Below, in pieces: positions 32,464 to 37,058 of a stretch of 37,058 nucleotides of DNA; positions within the stretch are counted from its first letter, which is position 1; each line of letters starts with the position of its first letter. Position numbers and translations under genes: made by a program. Source of the stretch: Hyphomicrobiales bacterium (GTDB taxonomy: Bacteria > Pseudomonadota > Alphaproteobacteria > Rhizobiales > Beijerinckiaceae). A model generated the notes under the pieces. It saw only the letters and a program-made list of their open reading frames with translations. It was not told the origin of the DNA and searched no databases. The stretch spans positions 1 to 37,058 of the forward strand of contig UBZM01000049.1 in assembly GCA_900470095.1 (NCBI GenBank), given 5' to 3'.

Positions 32464-33303
32464 TCACTCGCCCTTGTCGAGCGTGATGTCGGGTGCAGAC
32501 GGCACCTTCATGCCGACGACATGGTAACCGGCATCGACATGCATGATCTCGCCGGTGATGCCGCGCGACATGTCGGAGACCAGGAAGACTGCGGTCTCGC
32601 CGACTTCCTCGATGGTCACGGTGCGACGAAGCGGTGAGTTGTACTCGTTCCAGCGCAGGATATAGCGGAAATCGCCGATGCCCGAGGCGGCGAGCGTCTT
32701 GATCGGCCCGGCCGAGATCGCGTTGACGCGGATCTTCGAGGGACCGAGATCGGCAGCGAGATACTGCACGCTCGACTCCAGCGCCGCCTTCGCCACGCCC
32801 ATGACGTTGTAATGCGGCATCCATTTCTCGGCGCCGTAATAGGTCAGCGTCAGCATCGAGCCGCCATTGGTCATCAGCTTCTCGGCGCGCTGCGTGACCG
32901 CGGTGAAGGAATAGCAGGAGATCAGGAGCGACTTGGTGAAATTCGCTTCCGTCGTCTCGACATAGCGGCCGGTCAGCTCGTCCTTGTCGGAGAAGGCGAT
33001 GCAGTGAACGACGAAATCGAGCTGGCCCCAGAGCTTCTCGACCTCGGCGAAGACAGCGTCGATCGTCGCCGAGTCGGTGACGTCGCAATGGCCGACAACG
33101 TGTCCGCCGAGCTCTTTCGCCAGCGGCTCCACACGCTTCTTCAGCGCATCGCCCTGATAGGTGAAAGCCAGTTCCGCACCAGCATCAGCCGCTGCCTTGG
33201 CAATGCCCCAGGCGATCGAACGATTGTTCGCGACGCCCATGATGAGGCCCCGCTTGCCCGTCAGGACATTGGCGGTGGAGGAAGCAGCGCTGGATTCGGG
33301 CAT
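32464..33303 (-). CDS. fabI: Enoyl-ACP reductase (NADH)
   Basis: A 279-residue short-chain reductase completing each cycle of fatty-acid elongation. The FabI traits are present: the cofactor motif GVANNRSIAWGIAKA with its wide spacing, and the catalytic Tyr155, Tyr165 and Lys172 in the Y-x9-Y-x6-K arrangement (YGAEKWMPHYNVMGVAK). The length and the C-terminal tail also suit FabI. The gene is 76 bp downstream of the DnaJ-like gene in the same direction, an order also found in other Rhizobiales (from memory). Just past its stop a 10-base copy of its last coding bases is repeated (GGGGCGAGTGA). Confidence 0.96.
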   Translation of the reverse strand: MPESSAASSTANVLTGKRGLIMGVANNRSIAWGIAKAAADAGAELAFTYQGDALKKRVEPLAKELGGHVVGHCDVTDSATIDAVFAEVEKLWGQLDFVVHCIAFSDKDELTGRYVETTEANFTKSLLISCYSFTAVTQRAEKLMTNGGSMLTLTYYGAEKWMPHYNVMGVAKAALESSVQYLAADLGPSKIRVNAISAGPIKTLAASGIGDFRYILRWNEYNSPLRRTVTIEEVGETAVFLVSDMSRGITGEIMHVDAGYHVVGMKVPSAPDITLDKGE

Positions 33304-33379
33304 CTGGGACCTGCGAACTGGACGAAGCGGAAGGTCTCTTAGCCGAGCCAGCGCGTCAACGAAAGGCTCAGTTGCGCGC

Positions 33380-34294
33380 TTACTCGCTCCGCGCCTTCAT
33401 CAGCGCCGTCAGTTCGGGATCCTTCTCCGGCATCTCGATGTCGATTGCGACGAAGAGATTGCCGTGATGGCCCTTCTCGCCTTTCAGCCCTTTGCCGCGC
33501 AGGCGAAACTGCTTCGTCGTACCGGTCAGCGGCGGAATCTTCATCTCCACGGCACCCGTGAGGGTCGGCACATGCAACGGACCGCCAAGTACCGCCGTCG
33601 CCAGCGGAACCGCCACACGGGTATGCAGATCATGGCCCTCGATCGTGAAGCGCGGATCGGGCTTGACCTTGATGGTCATCAGCAGATCGCCAGCCTCACC
33701 CGAGAAGGGATCGGTCTGGCCAAGGCCGCGCAGCCGCATGACCTTGCCGTCCGCAACACCTTCGGGAATCGTGACCTCGACCTCTCGCCCATGCGGCAGC
33801 TTCACCCGGCGGGTGGCGCCCGTGGCGGCCTCGGCAAGCGAGACGCTCAGCGAAAAGCTCTGCTCCGGCGGTTTCTGGGGCTCATGTCGAGCCCGGCCGG
33901 CGCCACGACGGGCGGCATCACCGAAAAGCGAACCGAATATATCGGCGGGGGCGAAGCCCTGCTCGGCACCGCCACGCCCGGAGGGCGCGCCGCCCTGGCC
34001 GAAATTGAACTCGAACCCGCCGGCACGCCCGCCGCGGCCGGCCCCCATGCCCTCGAAGCCCTGGAATTTCGGCTTGCCGTCGGCGTCAATCTCGCCGCGG
34101 TCGAACTGCTTGCGCTTGGTTTCGTCACCCAAGATCTCATAGGCGCTGTTGAGCTCCGAGAAGCGGTCCTGCGCCTTGGGATCATCCTGATTGCGGTCGG
34201 GATGCAGGTCCTTGGCACGACGGCGATAGGCTTTCTTGATTTCAGCTTCGCTGGCGCCACGGGCGACGCCCAGGACCTGATACGGATCGCGCAT
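33380..34294 (-). CDS. DnaJ-like (CbpA-type) co-chaperone
   Basis: A 304-residue J-domain protein without a zinc finger. The J domain is at 1-65 with the HPD motif at 31-33, followed by a Gly/Phe-rich linker (about 85-135, FEGMGAGRGGRAGGFEFNFG) and the two C-terminal substrate-binding domains (VKLPHGREVEVTIPEGVADG, LYRV-type strands). This is the type II layout of CbpA. It works with DnaK in protein folding and, in E. coli CbpA, also binds DNA. Probably co-transcribed with fabI, 76 bp downstream. No grpE or dnaK adjoins. Confidence 0.92.
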   Translation of the reverse strand: MRDPYQVLGVARGASEAEIKKAYRRRAKDLHPDRNQDDPKAQDRFSELNSAYEILGDETKRKQFDRGEIDADGKPKFQGFEGMGAGRGGRAGGFEFNFGQGGAPSGRGGAEQGFAPADIFGSLFGDAARRGAGRARHEPQKPPEQSFSLSVSLAEAATGATRRVKLPHGREVEVTIPEGVADGKVMRLRGLGQTDPFSGEAGDLLMTIKVKPDPRFTIEGHDLHTRVAVPLATAVLGGPLHVPTLTGAVEMKIPPLTGTTKQFRLRGKGLKGEKGHHGNLFVAIDIEMPEKDPELTALMKARSE

Positions 34295-34441
34295 GCATGA
34301 ACCCCAATCTTTGACGAGACGCCGTTTCCCGCGCCCGAGACGGCACGCCGGAACAGCTCCGCCCGCTATGTGGGGAGACTGTGGCGGGAATGCAACGTTT
34401 TCCGTCCCGGCTCGGCAGCGGGCCGGGTCGGGCCGCCTCTG

Positions 34442-34906
34442 CTAGCTCAACCCCTTCCAGGGTTGCGTTTCCTTGACCGCCCATTCTCCGCCGGAGGGAC
34501 GGCAGGCCGTGCCCTGAAGCCGGACGGGGCTGGTCTGCGTCTGGACATGGGCGATGAAGGCGCGACAGATCTCGTCCGAGCGCAGGAACGGCCCGCCAAC
34601 CGGCGTGAACGATCCCTTCATGCCGCTCTGCGGATTATCCCAGTTAACCGCTGCACCATTACCCTGCGGGTCAAGGGCCAGCGCCATCGCGCCATCGGCG
34701 CGGCGCAGATCCTCTGGGCCGAGTTCGGCGGAGAGGGAACCGAGGACGCTCGGTTTCGTCGTGCCCCGCGCCGGCAGGGTCGAGGTGGTTGTCATTGCCA
34801 CCTCGTCTTCGGACTTGCTCGACAGGCCCAGGATCGGAAACGAGACCGAGCAGCCGGCGCTGGCGACGGCGAGCAGCAGCACGCTGGCAACAGCAGCCGG
34901 ACGCAT
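34442..34906 (-). CDS. RT0821/Lpp0805-type surface lipoprotein
   Basis: A 154-residue predicted lipoprotein: signal MRPAAVASVLLLAVASAGC with lipid Cys19. The C-terminal 90 residues (NWDNPQSGMKGSFTPV, then GTACRPSGGEW) resemble the outer-membrane antigen family RT0821/Lpp0805, in which a Cys pair (CRAF and CRPS here) probably forms a disulfide. The function of the family is unknown. The ATG at 34906 is chosen because the frame from 35188 runs antisense through the pdxH start. It is divergent from the pdxH operon, with which it shares a short promoter region. Confidence 0.7.
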   Translation of the reverse strand: MRPAAVASVLLLAVASAGCSVSFPILGLSSKSEDEVAMTTTSTLPARGTTKPSVLGSLSAELGPEDLRRADGAMALALDPQGNGAAVNWDNPQSGMKGSFTPVGGPFLRSDEICRAFIAHVQTQTSPVRLQGTACRPSGGEWAVKETQPWKGLS

Positions 34907-34930
34907 AGGCGCAGCGCGCCGATCGAGGCT

Positions 34931-34959
34931 TTGGTTCGCCGCCCGGGCTGGCCTATATA
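34931..34959 (+). promoter_or_regulatory. Predicted promoter of the pdxH operon
   Basis: TTGGTT (34931-34936), a 17-base spacer and TATATA (34954-34959) stand about 75 bases before the pdxH GTG. The -10 is good and the -35 fair. The TATATAA core also lies in the region upstream of the divergent lipoprotein. Confidence 0.5.
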
Positions 34960-35033
34960 AACTCGCAGTCCAACACCAAATCACAGATTGCGCTCGCCCG
35001 ACGCTTAACCAGAACTTGCCGAGGATTAGACAC

Positions 35034-35648
35034 GTGGAACGGTTAACGCCGGGTGACTTCACCGAAGTCGATGAACCCTTCGCCCTGTTCGCGAGCTGGC
35101 TGGAGGAGGCCGCGCGCTCCGAGCCGAACGACCCGAACGGCATGGCGCTCTCGACGGTCGACGCCGAGGGCCTGCCCAATGTCCGCATGGTCCTGCTGAA
35201 GGGGCACGACCGCGACGGCTTCGTCTTCTACACCAACACCCAAAGCCAGAAGGGTGAGGAACTGCTCGGCCAGGGCAAGGCGGCCGCCTTGTTCCACTGG
35301 AAGAGCCTGCGCCGGCAGGTCCGTATTCGTGGCCCCGTGTCGGTCGTCAGCGATGCCGAGGCCGATGCGTATTTCCAGTCGCGCCCGCGCGACAGCCGCA
35401 TCGGAGCCTGGGCCTCCCAGCAGTCGCGTCCGCTGGAAAGCCGCTTCGCGCTGGAGAAGGCCGTGGCGAGCTATGCCGCGAAATTCGGTCTCGGCACGAT
35501 TCCACGCCCGCCGCACTGGACTGGATTCCGCATCGACCCGGTCTATATCGAGTTCTGGCGCGACGGCGCCTTCCGTCTGCACGACCGTGTGGTCTTCCGC
35601 CGAGCCTCGGCGGCCGAGCCGTGGACGCGAACCCGCCTTTACCCCTGA
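35034..35648 (+). CDS. pdxH: Pyridoxamine/pyridoxine 5'-phosphate oxidase
   Basis: A 204-residue FMN-dependent oxidase that makes pyridoxal phosphate. The FMN-binding text RMVLLKGHDRDGFVFYTN, the middle motif RQVRIRGPVSVVSDAEADAY, the strongly conserved SRPRDSRIGAWASQQS and the C-terminal WRDGAFRLHDR with RLYP at the end are all typical. The start is GTG at 35034 with GAGG nine bases upstream. It leads an operon: SDR follows after 12 bases, then the NUDIX and TIGR02301-like genes each overlap their predecessor by four. The product serves the PLP-dependent aminotransferase at 17.2 kb among others. Confidence 0.96.
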   Translation: MERLTPGDFTEVDEPFALFASWLEEAARSEPNDPNGMALSTVDAEGLPNVRMVLLKGHDRDGFVFYTNTQSQKGEELLGQGKAAALFHWKSLRRQVRIRGPVSVVSDAEADAYFQSRPRDSRIGAWASQQSRPLESRFALEKAVASYAAKFGLGTIPRPPHWTGFRIDPVYIEFWRDGAFRLHDRVVFRRASAAEPWTRTRLYP

Positions 35649-35660
35649 GGATCTGACCGC

Positions 35661-36437
35661 ATGGCCATGCCGAAATTCGACTTCCCCAAGACCGAGGCAG
35701 GCAAGCGCCCGGTCATGCTGCTGACCGGGGCGAGCCGCGGGATCGGCCACGCGACCGTGATGCAGTTCGCCATGGCGGGCTGGCGCATCCTGTCCTGCTC
35801 GCGCCAGGCCTTCTCCGATAAATGCCCCTGGCCCTCAGGCGCCGATGATCATGTCCAGATCGATCTCGGCGACCCCGAGGACACGATGCGCGGCATCGCC
35901 GAGATCAAGAAGCGGCTGGCGGCCGAGGGCGGCAAGCTCAATGCGCTGGTCAACAATGCCGGCATTTCCCCGAAGGGGCCCAAGGGCATGCGCCTCGGCG
36001 CCGCCACGACCTCCTTCAATGACTGGCACCAGGTCTTCCAGGTCAACTTCTTCGCGCCGATCATGCTGGCGCGCGGCCTACTCGACGAGCTAACCGCCGC
36101 CAGGGGTACGATCGTCAACGTCACCTCGATCGCCGGCTCCCGCGTCCACCCCTTTGCCGGTGCGGCCTACGCCACCTCGAAGGCGGCGCTCGCCAGCCTG
36201 ACGCGGGAGATGGCCGCCGATTTCGGCCCGCTCGGCATCCGGGTGAACTCGATTTCTCCTGGCGAGATCGACACGGCCATCCTCTCGCCCGGCACCGAGA
36301 AGATCGTCGCGACGCTGCCTCTCGGCCGGCTCGGCAAGACGGAGGAAGTCGCGAAGGCGATCCATTTCCTTTGCACCGACGCCTCGTCCTATGTCACAGG
36401 CGCCGAGTTGCACATCAACGGCGGGCAGCACGTGTGA
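35661..36437 (+). CDS. Short-chain dehydrogenase/reductase
   Basis: A 258-residue classical SDR. The NAD(P) motif TGASRGIG is at 22-29, NNAG at 98-101, and the catalytic Ser156, Tyr170 and Lys174 in the Y-x3-K pattern (AYATSK). The C-terminal INGGQHV is also typical. Substrate unknown. It is 12 bases after pdxH and its last bases overlap the GTG of the NUDIX gene. SDR genes beside pdxH are frequent in Rhizobiales (from memory), so a vitamin-B6-related or repair role is possible but not shown. Confidence 0.92.
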   Translation: MAMPKFDFPKTEAGKRPVMLLTGASRGIGHATVMQFAMAGWRILSCSRQAFSDKCPWPSGADDHVQIDLGDPEDTMRGIAEIKKRLAAEGGKLNALVNNAGISPKGPKGMRLGAATTSFNDWHQVFQVNFFAPIMLARGLLDELTAARGTIVNVTSIAGSRVHPFAGAAYATSKAALASLTREMAADFGPLGIRVNSISPGEIDTAILSPGTEKIVATLPLGRLGKTEEVAKAIHFLCTDASSYVTGAELHINGGQHV

Positions 36438-36913
36438 AGAGCCAAGGCGGCCAGGTCATCCGTTTTCCGACGCAGGCCAAGGCGGCGCGCCCGACTCTCG
36501 CCGCTTCCGTTGCGGTTTTCCGCGACGGCAAGGTGCTGCTCGCAACCCGCACCAAACCGCCGGCCGACCGGCTCTGGTCGCTCCCCGGCGGCAAGGTCGA
36601 AGCAGGCGAGACGCTTGAAGCGGCCGCACTGCGCGAGCTCGAAGAGGAGGTCGGGGTCAAAGCCGCCATTCTCGGCTTCAACCGGCATGTCGAGATTTTC
36701 GGGCGTGATGCCGCGGGCTCGGTGACGCATCATTTCGTCATCGCCTCATTCGTCGGCGAGTGGATATCCGGCGAGCCGCAGCCCGGCCCCGAAGCAGGCG
36801 CCGTGATGTGGGCCGATCCGCTGAAGCTTGGAGGCTTGGCGACGACACGCGAACTCGGTGACGTGTTGCGGCACGCCCATGCCATCCTGCAGAACGGCGG
36901 ACATCGGCCGTGA
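36434..36913 (+). CDS. NUDIX hydrolase
   Basis: A 159-residue NUDIX enzyme. The Nudix box is intact at about 52-74 (GGKVEAGETLEAAALRELEE, then EVGV), matching GX5EX7REUXEEXGU. NUDIX proteins split nucleoside diphosphates linked to another group, often cleaning up oxidised or unwanted nucleotides; the substrate here is unknown, with ADP-ribose or MutT-like targets possible. The start is GTG at 36434, overlapping the SDR stop by four bases; the longer frame from 36371 lies inside the SDR gene. It overlaps the next gene, again by four bases. Confidence 0.92.
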   Translation: MKSQGGQVIRFPTQAKAARPTLAASVAVFRDGKVLLATRTKPPADRLWSLPGGKVEAGETLEAAALRELEEEVGVKAAILGFNRHVEIFGRDAAGSVTHHFVIASFVGEWISGEPQPGPEAGAVMWADPLKLGGLATTRELGDVLRHAHAILQNGGHRP

Positions 36914-37058
36914 CCTGCGCTCGCTTCGCGGTCCTTCTCGCCTGGACATTGGCGATTGCGCCGATCGGTCACGCCGTTGCACAGGGCCAACGGCAGCAAT
37001 CGGCGCCGCAACCGCCTGCCCAGGCCACTCCCGCCCCGGAAGCGCCGCCCCCGCCCTA
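36910..37058 (+). CDS. TIGR02301-like exported protein (partial, cut by window end)
   Basis: The reading frame starts with GTG overlapping the NUDIX stop by four bases and stays open to the window end. The visible 49 residues comprise a signal peptide (MTCARFAVLLAWTLAIAPIG, probably cut after HAVA) and a Gln/Pro/Ala-rich linker ending in EAPPPP. A signal peptide plus Pro-rich linker before a PY-containing core is how TIGR02301 proteins begin, and that alphaproteobacterial family of unknown function is, from memory, often next to a NUDIX gene. The core domain lies outside the window, so the call depends on context. Confidence 0.5.
   Translation, partial: MTCARFAVLLAWTLAIAPIGHAVAQGQRQQSAPQPPAQATPAPEAPPPP

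Overview
The window is a high-GC (mid-60s % by eye), gene-dense stretch of a bacterial chromosome. The gene families point to an alphaproteobacterium of the Hyphomicrobiales (Rhizobiales). These include an aroC / ribB-type / fabI / DnaJ-like / pdxH neighbourhood, a BioY transporter with a BioR-like box, an RT0821-type lipoprotein, the start of a TIGR02301-like protein, and the rhizobial-style palindrome beginning AGCATCGGACCG. A Bosea-like organism fits, but the genus cannot be proven from the sequence alone. No phage, IS element, CRISPR array or rRNA was seen. The content is mostly core metabolism with a few accessory pieces.

Layout. 1-3.3 kb: a YiaW/YiaV-like membrane pair and two lipoproteins, one an alpha/beta hydrolase. 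3.3-6.5 kb: an OmpR/EnvZ-type two-component pair divergent from a MipA/OmpV outer-membrane protein. 6.7-9.0 kb: an orphan TAXI-type binding protein, a gene-poor stretch with a possible gene remnant, and a DUF1059 protein. 9.0-9.7 kb: divergent tRNA-Gln and tRNA-Pro and a tiny lipoprotein. 9.7-12.5 kb: a perfect 27-bp inverted repeat, bioY, an MBL-fold hydrolase and a DUF1499 protein. 12.5-18.6 kb: an acyl-CoA ligase divergent from a marR-patatin-amidase run, followed by a class III aminotransferase. 18.6-21.9 kb: a phosphoesterase, a palindromic element, an L,D-transpeptidase and a histone-deacetylase-like hydrolase. 22-24.4 kb: ribB-type gene and aroC. 24.9-30.6 kb: a pseudouridine synthase, a large Pls/PosA-type single-module NRPS and a histidine phosphatase. 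30.7-32.4 kb: folP-folB-folK. 32.4-37 kb: fabI, a DnaJ-like protein, a lipoprotein, then the pdxH-SDR-NUDIX-TIGR02301 operon running off the end.

How the genes work together. Several parts concern cofactors: folate (folP/B/K, overlapping), riboflavin (ribB type), pyridoxal phosphate (pdxH), biotin uptake (bioY) and chorismate (aroC), the last being the precursor of folate's pABA. The MarR/acyl-CoA ligase/patatin/amidase block looks like an inducible lipid or acyl-amide breakdown module.

Two loci deserve most attention. The first is the gene at 21983-23260, in which a Cro/Xre-like DNA-binding domain is fused to DHBP synthase and to a GTP-cyclohydrolase-II-like domain lacking its zinc cysteines. 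Its promoter carries two TTCA-N7-TGAA dyads 28 bp apart, and a strong internal ribosome site precedes the start of the enzyme-only part. This suggests a self-regulating riboflavin enzyme made in two forms. The second is the 1336-residue A-T-(membrane/beta-helix)x3 synthetase at 25741-29751, whose domain order matches cationic poly-amino-acid synthetases and whose adenylation code, read by eye, looks lysine-like.
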